DNA of 32,538 nucleotides from Fidelibacterota bacterium (GCA_029938045.1 JAPYOT010000015.1:1-32538), one strand, 5' to 3'; shown: positions 1-8,791, counted from the first letter of the stretch. Numbers and translations are program-made. Notes: a model not told the origin generated them from the sequence alone.

Positions 1-533
1 ATCATTACTTTGGACCATTTTTCAATCCCGCCTTTCACGCCTTTAACAATGACCCCAATGCACAAAGTCATAAATAAAATCTGGTAAATTACGGGACTCC
101 ACGCACTGGTGATAAATCCATTAAACATGGCTCCCGCTGCTTCAGGATTACCTGCCAACACGTCAAAACCGCCAGAAAATGAATCAATGATATATTTTAA
201 TATCCACCCACCCACAACGCCGTAAAAAGAAAGAATGACAAAAGCAGATGCTACGCCAAGATATCCCACCCATTTCCAATTGGTACCCGGAGCCAGTTTT
301 TCAAAGGCGCCCACCGGACTTAATTGCGTCTTACGTCCAATCACAAACTCAGCAATTACGATAGATAACCCTACCACCAGGATACAAGCCAAATATATTA
401 GCGTAAAGGCACCGCCCCCATTTTGGCCAGCCATTGAGGGATATTTCCAAATATTTCCAATACCAACTGCCGAGCCCGATGCCGCCAGGATAAATCCTAA
501 TTTTGACCCCCATTGTTCACGATTTTGACTCAT
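1..533 (-). CDS. Sodium:neurotransmitter symporter (NSS/SNF) family transporter, C-terminus cut by window edge
   Basis: About 177 N-terminal residues are present and the reading frame stays open at position 1. The start reads MSQNREQWGSKLGFILAASG and continues with the NSS signature of TM1 (SAVGIGNIWKYP), which in this family forms part of the Na+ and substrate sites. A Gly-rich stretch (GQNGGGAF) and hydrophobic segments matching TM2-TM4 follow. NSS proteins of bacteria import amino acids or related amines with Na+ across the inner membrane; the substrate cannot be read here. The ATG at 533 overlaps the TAA of the upstream DUF5683 gene as TAATG, implying coupled translation, so it is the last visible gene of the alaS operon. 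The family call is strong; the gene is incomplete only because the window ends. Confidence 0.9.
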   Translation of the reverse strand, partial: MSQNREQWGSKLGFILAASGSAVGIGNIWKYPSMAGQNGGGAFTLIYLACILVVGLSIVIAEFVIGRKTQLSPVGAFEKLAPGTNWKWVGYLGVASAFVILSFYGVVGGWILKYIIDSFSGGFDVLAGNPEAAGAMFNGFITSAWSPVIYQILFMTLCIGVIVKGVKGGIEKWSKVM

Positions 534-943
534 TATTTTTCTTCCTCTTTTTGATTGAGTTTCTCTATATCTTCGTTCATAATGTCATTGAATGGATGCA
601 AATGTGCTTCAACTATGGCATCGAGAAGGCCGTAAATATAGACAAATCCTATCCACCATCCATATTTGTTTCTCTGTTTTAAATATGTTGCTTTTTGAGT
701 GACATCATTACCATCATAATTTTTGTATTTATTGGCAAAATCAATATATAATAATCCAGATGCAAATGCCGCACCAATCAGTAAACCACCCTTGATTGGC
801 TGGCCGTTATAAAATTGTCCACCACCGGGAAACAACAATGCTCTTTTCACAGCCTGACCGGGTGTTTTTACCGAAAGACTATCCGCTTCTTGAGCCACAA
901 CAGTCATTGTAAATAATAGGAGCGTAATTGCCTTTTGGATCAT
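533..943 (-). CDS. DUF5683-like small envelope protein
   Basis: This is a 136-aa protein with an N-terminal signal peptide (hydrophobic core from about residue 4 to 17, cleavage after VVAQ). A Gly-rich hydrophobic hairpin follows (PGGGQFYNGQPIKGG, about residues 39-53, then a hydrophobic stretch). A second hydrophobic segment lies near residues 95-113, and the tail is charged (EKLNQKEEEK). The PG-GQ-YNGQ-KG pattern is typical of DUF5683 proteins, small predicted membrane proteins of FCB bacteria with no established function. It lies 7 nt downstream of the RidA gene, and its stop overlaps the start of the NSS transporter. The domain call comes from motif recognition; the biological role is unknown. 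Confidence 0.7.
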   Translation of the reverse strand: MIQKAITLLLFTMTVVAQEADSLSVKTPGQAVKRALLFPGGGQFYNGQPIKGGLLIGAAFASGLLYIDFANKYKNYDGNDVTQKATYLKQRNKYGWWIGFVYIYGLLDAIVEAHLHPFNDIMNEDIEKLNQKEEEK

Positions 944-950
944 TCAGCTT

Positions 951-1334
951 TTACAATGCAGCAATGCATTCTATTTCTACATCCGTACCTGCAGGTAATC
1001 CGGAGACAGCCACCAATGATCTGGCCGGTGCATCATCTTCAATCAAGTATTCATTAAAGACTTCATTCACGGCACCATAGTGGGTCATATCCGTCAAAAA
1101 TACAGTAAATTTGGCTACCTTAGATAAATCGGTTCCTGCCCGTTCCAAAATGGCCGATAAATTTTTAAACACTTGCACAACGCGATCCTTGAAATCACCC
1201 TCGATCAACTTATTTGTATCCGGATCGATGGCAATCTGCCCTGCCGTAAATACAAATCCATTGGCGATAACCGCCTGATTGTAAGATCCAATTGGGTTGG
1301 GTGCATGTGCATCCGTAATGACGTGTCGTTCCAT
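951..1334 (-). CDS. ridA: RidA family enamine/imine deaminase (YjgF/UK114)
   Basis: This 127-aa protein is full length for the Rid family. It contains the N-terminal IGSYNQAV motif (residues 15-22), GFVFTAGQIAIDP (26-38), and the C-terminal APARSLVAV block with Arg105 plus a VEIECIA ending with Glu120. In RidA the equivalent arginine binds the substrate carboxylate. The enzyme hydrolyses reactive 2-aminoacrylate and related imines released by PLP enzymes, protecting them from damage. It is cytosolic, with no signal peptide. The ATG at 1334 is preceded by a clear AGGAG Shine-Dalgarno sequence. It sits between the PPC-domain gene and the DUF5683 gene in the alaS operon. Subfamily (true RidA versus Rid1-7) is inferred from the retained arginine. 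Confidence 0.93.
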   Translation of the reverse strand: MERHVITDAHAPNPIGSYNQAVIANGFVFTAGQIAIDPDTNKLIEGDFKDRVVQVFKNLSAILERAGTDLSKVAKFTVFLTDMTHYGAVNEVFNEYLIEDDAPARSLVAVSGLPAGTDVEIECIAAL

Positions 1335-1343
1335 TTTTGTCTC

Positions 1344-1769
1344 CTAATAGTTAAAATCCATACAAAATAGACCAATGTTCGGGTCAAATTTTCTTTGTCC
1401 ATCTGTATCTATTTTTCGCAAAATGAATTCACCAACGGCACCCACTTTTGCTTCGAATAAATGACCGCCTTTCACACCAAAATCATGATCTGAGATGGTA
1501 ATGTGTGCATGAATAAAAGGTTCCCCATCCTTCAGCAAAATATTGCCTTGATAAGATGTGAGTTCCCAAATATCCTCAAACGTTTCTATAATATATTTTT
1601 TATTCGCTAAATCATAGGCACCCAATTCAATATCCTTGATAGCGCCGATGCCCGAGAGTTGACCATTTACAATATTGCGGTCCTGACAAAATTGAGTGAG
1701 GGTTACCATAATTTCTTCATCCTGTTCCACATAAATAATGTAGGTGTCTCCGTCTTGTTTATACTGCAT
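1344..1769 (-). CDS. PPC/DUF296-domain protein
   Basis: This 141-aa protein consists of a single PPC (DUF296) domain. Visible hallmarks are the GIGAI-D-ELGAYD segment (residues 40-53), HAHITIS (87-93) and GGHLFEAKVGAV (101-112). His87, His89 and His103 are in the positions where bacterial and archaeal PPC proteins bind a metal. The domain forms trimers and in plants is attached to AT-hooks; no AT-hook or other DNA-binding element is present here, so a transcription role should not be assumed. It is cytosolic. The gene starts 8 nt after alaS, preceded by an AGAGAGG-type ribosome site, and is followed 9 nt later by ridA. The biochemical function is unknown. Confidence 0.82.
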   Translation of the reverse strand: MQYKQDGDTYIIYVEQDEEIMVTLTQFCQDRNIVNGQLSGIGAIKDIELGAYDLANKKYIIETFEDIWELTSYQGNILLKDGEPFIHAHITISDHDFGVKGGHLFEAKVGAVGEFILRKIDTDGQRKFDPNIGLFCMDFNY

Positions 1770-1777
1770 AACCTCTC

Positions 1778-4360
1778 TTAATTTTGAATTGTTTTTTTAA
1801 TAATATCGAAACTTTTATCCAGAGCGGATTTTAATGCTTTTGCGTCTTGTCCTCCGGCCGTTGCGATATGGGGCTTCCCGCCACCACCACCGCCCATTTC
1901 AGCACCTATTTCTTTTGCCAAAACGCCAGCCTTCACACCATCTTTGACCAAATCCGGACTCACCACAATAACCACCATGGGTTTTTCACTATCCGCACCC
2001 AACACACCTACACCGCTCTTCAGTGAACTCAATAAAGTATCCCCAAAGCTTTTTAACTCATCCATGGATGAGGCATCGGTCATTTCTATTACAATTTGGT
2101 GGCTTCCCACACCCATCGCTTTATCGACCAATGACTTGGCATTAAAAGTTCCGCCCGATTTCTTCTGTTTCTTTAATTCTTTTTCTAATGCTTTCTTTTG
2201 GAGTAATAATTGATCCACCCGTTCAACCACATCATCTGATCCGCAATTTAATTGAGCTTGAACCGCATACATAGCATTCGCTTGATTCTGTATATATTCT
2301 ACTGCTTTTGGGCCTGTAACGGCCACGATTCTACGTACCCCGGATGCTAATGAAGATTCTTCTGTTATTTTAAATAAACCAATATCTCCGGTTCGATTTA
2401 CATGGGTACCTCCACAAAGTTCTTTTGAGAAATCACCCACAGTTACCACCCGGACTTCATCACCATATTTTTCACCAAACATGGCGGTTGCTCCTTCTTT
2501 TTTAGCCTCATCGAATGCTTTAACTGAAATATTTAACTCTTTGTTTATCTGTATTTCGTTATTTATAATATTCTCAATTTCTCGGACGTGTTCAGCAGTC
2601 AATTTCTCAGAATGGGTTAAGTCAAACCGAAGATAGTCGGGATGAACCAGCGAACCGGCCTGGTGTACGTGATCGCCTAAGACCATTTTCAATGCCCGAT
2701 GCATTAGGTGTGTTGCTGTGTGATTTTTTCGAATATTCTGGCGGCGAGCATGGTGAACATCACATTCAACTTTTCCATTGAATTCTTTATCTATACTCCC
2801 TGTACAGATATGAATAAACGAATCCCCGTCTTTGGTTACATCAACAACCTCAAGAGAAATGCCCTCTCCTTGAATGGTGCCCGTATCACCAACCTGACCA
2901 CCTGACTCTGCATAAAAAGGCGTATTGTCCATTACTACCATTATCTGATCACCTTGACAAGCATGTCGTCGAATTGTGGATGGAGTCGACAATGTTTCGT
3001 ATCCTTTAAAGTCTGAGTCGCTACCTTTAGAAATTTCAATCCACTTTAACTCACTGGATTCGGCGGTGAATTTACCCGCTGCTTTGGCCCGTTTTTTCTG
3101 CTGTGCCATTTCATCGTTAAAACCATTTTCATCCACATCAAGCCCCTTTTCCCTCGCCATGAGTTGGGTTAAGTCTAATGGAAAACCGTAGGTATCATAT
3201 AATTTGAATGCTTCTGCCCCGGAAATAGTTTTCCCAGAACTATTTTTCAACACTTTTTCAAAATGGTTAATTCCCCGATCAAGGGTATCGTTGAAGGATG
3301 ATTCCTCTACCTTAATCACTTTTTCAATATGTGATTGCTTATCCACAATCTCCGGAAAGATTTCTCCCATAACGCCACCGAGGGTACCGACTAAATTATA
3401 AATAAATGGTTCATGTTGATCCAGCATTCTACCAAAACGGGCAGCACGGCGTAAAATCCGCCGTAATACGTACCCTCTCCCCTCATTTCCGGGCAACCCT
3501 CCATCCGCAATAGAAAAGCTCAACATGCGGATATGATCCGCAATCACTTGGAATGGTACGGGATTATCCGTAAACGATTGGCCCGTTAATTTTTCCGTCT
3601 CCTGAATAATGGGTGTAAATAAATCTGTGGCATAATTGTTGTTTTTATTCTGCAGCACTGAAACGATACGCTCAAAACCGGCGCCAGTATCCACATGCTT
3701 CGCTGGAAGATCCTCCAGACTTCCATCCTTAAGCCGATTATTTTGAATAAAAACCAGATTCCATAATTCCCAATATTGATCCGAAACATTCACGCCATCC
3801 GCAGTTTGCTTCGATGGATCATCCCCAACATAATAATGAATTTCCGAACAAGGGCCACAGGGCCCCGTTTCTCCCATTTCCCAAAAATTATCCTTTTTAC
3901 CGCATTTCAATACACGAACAGGATCAATACCTGTAACTTTAGGCCAAAGATCAAACGCTTCATCATCTTCATGATACACGGTGGCCCACAGTCTGTTTTT
4001 ATCCAAACCCCACACATCTGTAAACAATTCCCAGGCCCATTGAATGGCTTCCGCTTTGTAATAATCACCGAAAGACCAGTTCCCAAGCATTTCAAAAAAG
4101 GTATGGTGGAAATTATCCACACCCACTTCTTCTAAATCGTTATGTTTTCCACTGACGCGAATACATTTTTGGCTATTCACTGCTCGAGGGTGATCCGGTT
4201 CTTTCTGGCCAAGAAAGATTGGTTTGAATTGATTCATCCCTGCATTCGTGAATAACAAGGTTGGGTCATCCAGAGGCACGACGGATGAGCTGCGAACAAA
4301 GTGATGATCTTTGTCCGTAAAATAGTTGATAAATGTATTTCGTATGTCTTGGCTTTTCAT
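1778..4360 (-). CDS. alaS: Alanine--tRNA ligase
   Basis: This 860-aa protein is close to the usual bacterial length (E. coli about 876). It starts with the class II catalytic domain, visible as RSSSVVPLDDPTLLFTNAGM and GNWSFGDYYK. The editing domain carries the zinc motif HTATH (His547, His551) with CGGTH (Cys649, His653). The C-Ala/DHHA1 region ends in a Gly-rich GGGGGGKPHIATAGG segment. It attaches alanine to tRNA-Ala and clears Ser- and Gly-mischarged tRNA. The gene begins 5 nt after the stop of the TSP3-repeat barrel gene and lacks an obvious Shine-Dalgarno sequence, as is frequent in the FCB group. PPC, ridA, DUF5683 and NSS genes follow with spacings under 10 nt. All key residues appear intact. 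Confidence 0.98.
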   Translation of the reverse strand: MKSQDIRNTFINYFTDKDHHFVRSSSVVPLDDPTLLFTNAGMNQFKPIFLGQKEPDHPRAVNSQKCIRVSGKHNDLEEVGVDNFHHTFFEMLGNWSFGDYYKAEAIQWAWELFTDVWGLDKNRLWATVYHEDDEAFDLWPKVTGIDPVRVLKCGKKDNFWEMGETGPCGPCSEIHYYVGDDPSKQTADGVNVSDQYWELWNLVFIQNNRLKDGSLEDLPAKHVDTGAGFERIVSVLQNKNNNYATDLFTPIIQETEKLTGQSFTDNPVPFQVIADHIRMLSFSIADGGLPGNEGRGYVLRRILRRAARFGRMLDQHEPFIYNLVGTLGGVMGEIFPEIVDKQSHIEKVIKVEESSFNDTLDRGINHFEKVLKNSSGKTISGAEAFKLYDTYGFPLDLTQLMAREKGLDVDENGFNDEMAQQKKRAKAAGKFTAESSELKWIEISKGSDSDFKGYETLSTPSTIRRHACQGDQIMVVMDNTPFYAESGGQVGDTGTIQGEGISLEVVDVTKDGDSFIHICTGSIDKEFNGKVECDVHHARRQNIRKNHTATHLMHRALKMVLGDHVHQAGSLVHPDYLRFDLTHSEKLTAEHVREIENIINNEIQINKELNISVKAFDEAKKEGATAMFGEKYGDEVRVVTVGDFSKELCGGTHVNRTGDIGLFKITEESSLASGVRRIVAVTGPKAVEYIQNQANAMYAVQAQLNCGSDDVVERVDQLLLQKKALEKELKKQKKSGGTFNAKSLVDKAMGVGSHQIVIEMTDASSMDELKSFGDTLLSSLKSGVGVLGADSEKPMVVIVVSPDLVKDGVKAGVLAKEIGAEMGGGGGGKPHIATAGGQDAKALKSALDKSFDIIKKTIQN

Positions 4361-4365
4361 AGGGT

Positions 4366-5949
4366 TCAGAATGAAAAAGAAGTTTCTATGGATCGAATAT
4401 CAATTGTTTCGTTATCTCCGCCGATTTTCCCATCACCATTCATATCACGGAAAGATCTGCGAAATGTGTAATTCAGCACCAATCCCTGCCCCAGTGCAAT
4501 GCCCAGTTGATAGCCTAAGATCGTGCTTTCTGTATAATCGAATTTAAATGGATTCGGCACATTTCTCTGCTGATAAAATGCCCGGGCGTGCTGAATTTTG
4601 CTAACGGCCTTTTTTAGGCGAATGGATGCTAATAACGTCTGATTTTTGTCATCAATAAAATCTCCCTCTGGAGTGGACCATATTTCTCCCAGCATATCAT
4701 GAAAGGACGCACTGGCTTCAAACATGGGCCCCACATTCAGAACCATCCGCGCGAAATATCCTTTTTGTTTCCCAAACCGCCCTAACGCTGACTCTTTTGT
4801 TTTTAATAAAATTTGATTACCCCCTCCAGATGAAAAACGGATTCGCTCAATTTCGTAGAGACGGTTCCAATAATTAAATTCAAACCGACCTTTGGGCATC
4901 ATGCGATATTCAAAATAAAACCGTGCAGGGCCAAATCGCGACGAGACGCCGAATGGAACTAATCCCGTACCGAGAGATAATGATTCACCGGTCCCGGGAT
5001 GGACTGTCTCCCCTATCATCTGGGCCATTTGGGCATAGAGAGAGATAGAAAAATTATCTTGTGTCACCAAAGGATACCCAATATCCAAGGAAAATGCCAT
5101 TATATTATCCGAATCCTCACTCAAATTGATTGGATTCCCTTTGCGAAAAATATCCTGATCCAAAATGACAGTCTCTCCAGTCCAACCTGGAACTCGGCTA
5201 TCCAAAGTATCCGTAATGCCATCCCCGTCAATATCCCATTCATCGGGATTATTATCAGCTATGCCGTCCCCATCTGTATCCACCCACCAATTTTTATCAT
5301 TGGGAAAATCATCCACAATATTTGGCCGCCCATCTCCATCACTGTCTTTTAGACCCAAGTATTGATTTCGATCGGATACAATCGAAAAGCCAATGGGCAA
5401 TCCCATGACTTTCCGCGTAACAATTCTTCCACCAAATAAACCGATGTTTTCCTTGAAGTCATTAGCGAATCCTTCTATATTGTTATACTTAGTATTATAT
5501 TCAAAATTAAATCCGGTTTTTCGTTCCTGGGGATACAGCATGGTGTTGGTATAACCACTGACTAAAATACCATAGCCCAAATCCACCCGATCCAACGCAC
5601 CAACTTTTCCGTAAATACGATCACCGGGATATCCATATCGGATATAATATATTTTATCAATGAGTGTGTTTTTGATGGCATTGGCAGAAGAAAAATCCCA
5701 TTCATCTGAATGAATGTTTCCCTCTGCATCAAAATAAATAACCAGATCCAGAGCCACACCCCACTTACCAATGGGGATGACAGGCCGCATGGCAATTTGA
5801 TTCCACACCTTGCCATCAATAGTAACAGCACCCACAGCCGCTTTATTTTGAATTTGGGAATTCAATGGCATTAGGCAAACCATAATAATAACGAGAAATA
5901 TGTTCCGAGGGTTTCTCATACGAGAGGAGAAATTACTCTGACCACCCAT
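4366..5949 (-). CDS. Predicted outer-membrane beta-barrel protein with a thrombospondin type 3-like calcium-binding insert
   Basis: This 527-aa protein has a signal-like hydrophobic stretch at residues 17-30. A second ATG (residue 11, position 5919) would give a tidier signal peptide and may be the true start. Residues 202-250 hold three Asp-rich TSP3-like repeats (DSDGDGRPN, DTDGDGIAD, DIDGDGITD), which bind Ca2+ in other proteins. The rest alternates aromatic and polar residues in beta-strand fashion and the protein ends in ETSFSF, a terminal Phe as favoured by the barrel assembly machinery. This suggests an outer-membrane barrel with a calcium-stabilised surface loop. The function is not recognised. 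It is the first gene of the operon leading into alaS. Confidence 0.7.
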   Translation of the reverse strand: MGGQSNFSSRMRNPRNIFLVIIMVCLMPLNSQIQNKAAVGAVTIDGKVWNQIAMRPVIPIGKWGVALDLVIYFDAEGNIHSDEWDFSSANAIKNTLIDKIYYIRYGYPGDRIYGKVGALDRVDLGYGILVSGYTNTMLYPQERKTGFNFEYNTKYNNIEGFANDFKENIGLFGGRIVTRKVMGLPIGFSIVSDRNQYLGLKDSDGDGRPNIVDDFPNDKNWWVDTDGDGIADNNPDEWDIDGDGITDTLDSRVPGWTGETVILDQDIFRKGNPINLSEDSDNIMAFSLDIGYPLVTQDNFSISLYAQMAQMIGETVHPGTGESLSLGTGLVPFGVSSRFGPARFYFEYRMMPKGRFEFNYWNRLYEIERIRFSSGGGNQILLKTKESALGRFGKQKGYFARMVLNVGPMFEASASFHDMLGEIWSTPEGDFIDDKNQTLLASIRLKKAVSKIQHARAFYQQRNVPNPFKFDYTESTILGYQLGIALGQGLVLNYTFRRSFRDMNGDGKIGGDNETIDIRSIETSFSF

Positions 5950-6011
5950 TGGAGTTCAATCTCTAATTCCCGTTCCGCACATGGTTCTTTCCCCCTAAAT
6001 TCTTTTGTCCT

Positions 6012-6320
6012 ATGGCTCATATTTCTCAACCCACGACAGAAGATTTGACTTCCTATTCACCAGAGGAAATTAAAATTTATATTTTTTCTTTGCAGGATGC
6101 ACTTCAATCAAAACTGAATAGCGGATTATCCATGGATGATATCCTGGACTCGGAAGATCCATTTGAATCCTTGGAACCTCTCCTCCCTCAGGAAGTTTAT
6201 CCTATTTTAGTATTAGCCATGATTAATAACATTCGAACCGATACCGTCATAGATGCGGTGCTGGCAGGACTGAAACAAGGAATCCAGCAATTCCGGAACA
6301 GCGGTGATAATAATTCGTAA
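6012..6320 (+). CDS. Hypothetical protein, acidic, 102 aa
   Basis: I do not recognise this protein. It is acidic and predicted mainly helical, with no signal peptide, membrane span or Cys cluster. An N-terminal half rich in Ser, Glu and Asp (SPEEIKIYIFSLQDALQSKL, then a DDILDSEDPFESLEPLLPQE segment) is followed by a more hydrophobic helical C-terminal half. It is probably a small cytosolic helical protein. It is the first gene of a plus-strand operon diverging from the TSP3-barrel gene, with only 62 nt between the two starts. The reading frame is supported by the tight packing with the next gene, which begins 4 nt (or, from an alternative GTG, inside it). Confidence 0.62.
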   Translation: MAHISQPTTEDLTSYSPEEIKIYIFSLQDALQSKLNSGLSMDDILDSEDPFESLEPLLPQEVYPILVLAMINNIRTDTVIDAVLAGLKQGIQQFRNSGDNNS

Positions 6321-6324
6321 AAAT

Positions 6325-6933
6325 ATGATGCGTTTCATCCTGCTACTCTCCCTAACCATTTTACAATCCCAATCTATTTGGATTCAGGATATTGATATTT
6401 CGACAAAAAAGAATGGTATCTTTATCAAAGTACGCTCCGATAAACCAATCACCCCAGACCAAGTGTCGGGATGGTATAATGAATCCACATCCTGGTATTA
6501 TATGACCCTACATAAAGCAAGCGGGGATACAGCCCAATTGGAAAAAGTACGCCTCACCTACCCCGTTAAACAAATTGAATGTGTCCGAGCGGGAGAATCT
6601 CTTCAAATTGGATTTCGCTTGGGCACATCAGTAGAACAGTCTGAATTTTATCATGCATCCGATCCGCCTGAACTACTGGCCTCCCTCCGGTTTCCTCTGT
6701 CCGAAGTTTTGGCATCGATCGCGCAGGAAAAACCATCGCCGCCGCCTTTGATTGGAAGGACTAGGGTGAAAAGGCCTTTTTGGATTAAAGGCGCTTATTT
6801 CATTGGAGCAAGCCTAACAGGTGCTGGGTTCCTTTCAGGTGAAACGCAAAAAGGATGGGAAATCCCTGTGGGAATGGGAATTATTGCCGTCGCATATGTG
6901 GCTGAAAACTTTATTATTGGGAAAAAGAAATGA
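6325..6933 (+). CDS. Hypothetical exported protein with C-terminal membrane anchor
   Basis: Translation from the ATG at 6325 gives 202 aa. A GTG at 6304 in the same frame overlaps the previous gene and adds seven residues (MIIIRKN) before the signal peptide, so the ATG at 6325 or 6328 is preferred. The N-terminus is a signal peptide (MMRFILLLSLTILQSQS). A domain rich in predicted beta strands of about 110 residues follows; its pattern is loosely reminiscent of AMIN-type domains, but this is only suggestive. After a Pro-rich linker (EKPSPPPLIGR) come two hydrophobic segments and a basic end (IIGKKK). It is likely periplasmic and held in a membrane. Its stop overlaps the start of the 36-aa membrane peptide (ATGA). 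Confidence 0.68.
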   Translation: MMRFILLLSLTILQSQSIWIQDIDISTKKNGIFIKVRSDKPITPDQVSGWYNESTSWYYMTLHKASGDTAQLEKVRLTYPVKQIECVRAGESLQIGFRLGTSVEQSEFYHASDPPELLASLRFPLSEVLASIAQEKPSPPPLIGRTRVKRPFWIKGAYFIGASLTGAGFLSGETQKGWEIPVGMGIIAVAYVAENFIIGKKK

Positions 6934-7040
6934 CCGATAATTTACCTTACTTCGCCTGGTATTATGTTGGCGGTATTATACTGATGGCTCTTTTTTATCG
7001 CCTACGACTTCATCTGAAAGGGAAAAATCAAAAAAAATAA
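6930..7040 (+). CDS. Small single-span membrane protein, 36 aa
   Basis: This short frame encodes 36 residues starting MTDNLPYFAWYYVGGIILMA, followed by a basic tail rich in Arg and Lys (LFYRLRLHLKGKNQKK). The single hydrophobic segment (about residues 7-23) with positive charges after it predicts an inner-membrane peptide with its C-terminus in the cytosol. Its ATG overlaps the TGA of the upstream gene (ATGA at 6930-6933) and its TAA overlaps the ATG of the protease gene (TAATG at 7038-7042). Two exact start/stop overlaps make chance unlikely and imply translational coupling. In size and topology it resembles CcmD-type helper peptides, but no sequence identity is claimed. The function is unknown. 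Confidence 0.72.
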   Translation: MTDNLPYFAWYYVGGIILMALFYRLRLHLKGKNQKK

Positions 7041-8791
7041 TGAAGCAACGCATTGCAACATTATTGTTTATCGCAAACAGTTGGGCTGGTATACCACAAC
7101 AGTCCATAGCTGCGGTTATTTCTGCCTTTTCTGATCATCCAACTCAGGATCGGCACCTGACTCCCCATTTATTGGAAATCGCCAAGCATGGACATGATTT
7201 GAATGCCATAGAACGAACCCAATTGGAAGCAATCGGTTTTAATTTCAATTATCCCCTTGTATCCAGAAGCGCCGCCCTCCGTTCAGAAGCAGTGGGATTG
7301 GATCAGTATTTTGACAATGGAATCTTCCGTTTTCATTTCACCACCACGGGAAGGAATGCAGTGAATACGACCGATGATAATAATGATGGGATTCCAAATT
7401 ATATTGATTCCGTGTCCGTTGTTTTCAATATAATTTCCAATGGTATTCATAAAGGACAAGGATATTTGATGCCACCCAGTGATGATTTTTATACCAGCAA
7501 TCGGGATAAGGGCGGTTCTGAACATTATGATATTTATATCCGAAATATATCTTCCCGATATTATGGTTATACCCAACCGGAGGAATTTGCCCAGGGAAAA
7601 GGTGACAATGAACGATCCAAAACAGTTGTAGAAAAAAATGCTTTTACCAGTTATATGGTCATCAGAAACAATTATATAAATTTTCCCTTACCTGAATTAG
7701 AAAATATTAAAGTAACGGTCGCCCATGAATATTTCCATGCAATTCAATTTGGGTATGATGGATGGGAAATGCCCTGGCTTCTGGAAGCATCTGCTGTATG
7801 GATGGAAGAAGAAATGTATGATGATATCAATGATTGCTATCAATATATGTCCGATTGGTTCAATCAACCCCATCGGTCACTGGATGAAGATGGGTATCAT
7901 TGGTATGGTTCATTCATCTTTTTTGAATATATAGCACAGCATATGGGTGGCGCAAAAACCATCCGGCGATTATTTGATGAATCGGTTCAATCCGATAGCC
8001 GAGAAAGGGACGGTAGCCACGCCGCTTTAAATGCGTCTCTCAAGCAACAGGGATTTTCTTTTCAGCAGGCGTTAAATGGCATGTCAGTTGCGAATAAAAT
8101 TATGTCATCATTACCCGCTGCAGACAATTTTGCATACGATGAAGCTGAATCCTACCCTGTTGACGGTCCGGCTATTCTGAAAAAAGTCAATTTTCAAACC
8201 GGAAATCGTGATACCGTTTTTTCCACAAGACTATCTCGATTCGCCAGCCAATACGTTCAAATAATCACGCAAAAACCGGTTCAGGTGGATTTAATCAATA
8301 CCAGCGGACCCATGTCCGATCTTCAACTAAATGCCATTCTCAAGAAAAATGATAATTCCTATTTAGTCATTTCCAGTCCATCCATCAATATTGATCCGGT
8401 GGAATTAAAATCGATTCACCTATCTGTTGTCAGCCATGATACAGTTGGGGGCGACTGGAATTATCAATTGGCCATTCAGGATGGAAAATCAGGAACCGAT
8501 GCCAATGTGCCGGTAGAATTCACTATTGGGAACCCATATCCAAACCCATTTAACGGCAATGTTCAGTTTTCCATCTACATGCTGAAGGAATCTTCCGTTT
8601 CGATTGATGTTATTGATTTGAGTGGGAAACGAGCGAAGCGACTTTATAAGGGAAATTTATCAACGGGAAATCACAATTTTAATTGGCATGGGAAAGATAG
8701 TTCAGGGAATCAAGTAGCATCCGGCGTGTATTATATCAAAGTATCGGGGAAATCTTCTGAAGACTGGCGTCCTGTTACGTTTGTGAAATAG
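7040..8791 (+). CDS. Secreted HExxH metalloprotease-like protein with type A (T9SS) C-terminal sorting domain
   Basis: This is a 583-aa protein with an N-terminal signal peptide (cleavage around residue 17-25). A short Asp-rich, TSP3-like segment (DDNNDGIPNYID, residues 112-123) precedes the catalytic region. The zinc motif is VAHEYFHAIQFGYDG with His229, Glu230 and His233; a likely third ligand is Glu249 in WLLEASAVWMEEE. This arrangement resembles the MXAN_6640 family of putative metalloproteases. From about residue 493 a FlgD-Ig-like sorting module begins (NPYPNPFNG at 498), with the usual LSGKRAKRLYKG and GKDSSGNQVASGVYYIKV blocks. Such modules direct type 9 secretion. The substrate is unknown. 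It is the last gene of the 6012-8791 operon. Confidence 0.85.
   Translation: MKQRIATLLFIANSWAGIPQQSIAAVISAFSDHPTQDRHLTPHLLEIAKHGHDLNAIERTQLEAIGFNFNYPLVSRSAALRSEAVGLDQYFDNGIFRFHFTTTGRNAVNTTDDNNDGIPNYIDSVSVVFNIISNGIHKGQGYLMPPSDDFYTSNRDKGGSEHYDIYIRNISSRYYGYTQPEEFAQGKGDNERSKTVVEKNAFTSYMVIRNNYINFPLPELENIKVTVAHEYFHAIQFGYDGWEMPWLLEASAVWMEEEMYDDINDCYQYMSDWFNQPHRSLDEDGYHWYGSFIFFEYIAQHMGGAKTIRRLFDESVQSDSRERDGSHAALNASLKQQGFSFQQALNGMSVANKIMSSLPAADNFAYDEAESYPVDGPAILKKVNFQTGNRDTVFSTRLSRFASQYVQIITQKPVQVDLINTSGPMSDLQLNAILKKNDNSYLVISSPSINIDPVELKSIHLSVVSHDTVGGDWNYQLAIQDGKSGTDANVPVEFTIGNPYPNPFNGNVQFSIYMLKESSVSIDVIDLSGKRAKRLYKGNLSTGNHNFNWHGKDSSGNQVASGVYYIKVSGKSSEDWRPVTFVK

Noticed and set aside
235-528. 97-aa plus-strand reading frame at the left edge
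   Set aside because: It is antisense to the NSS transporter, whose minus-strand frame carries clear family motifs; the plus-strand protein has none.
3776-4135. 119-aa plus-strand frame inside alaS
   Set aside because: Antisense shadow of the alaS catalytic domain, with no recognisable motif or ribosome site.
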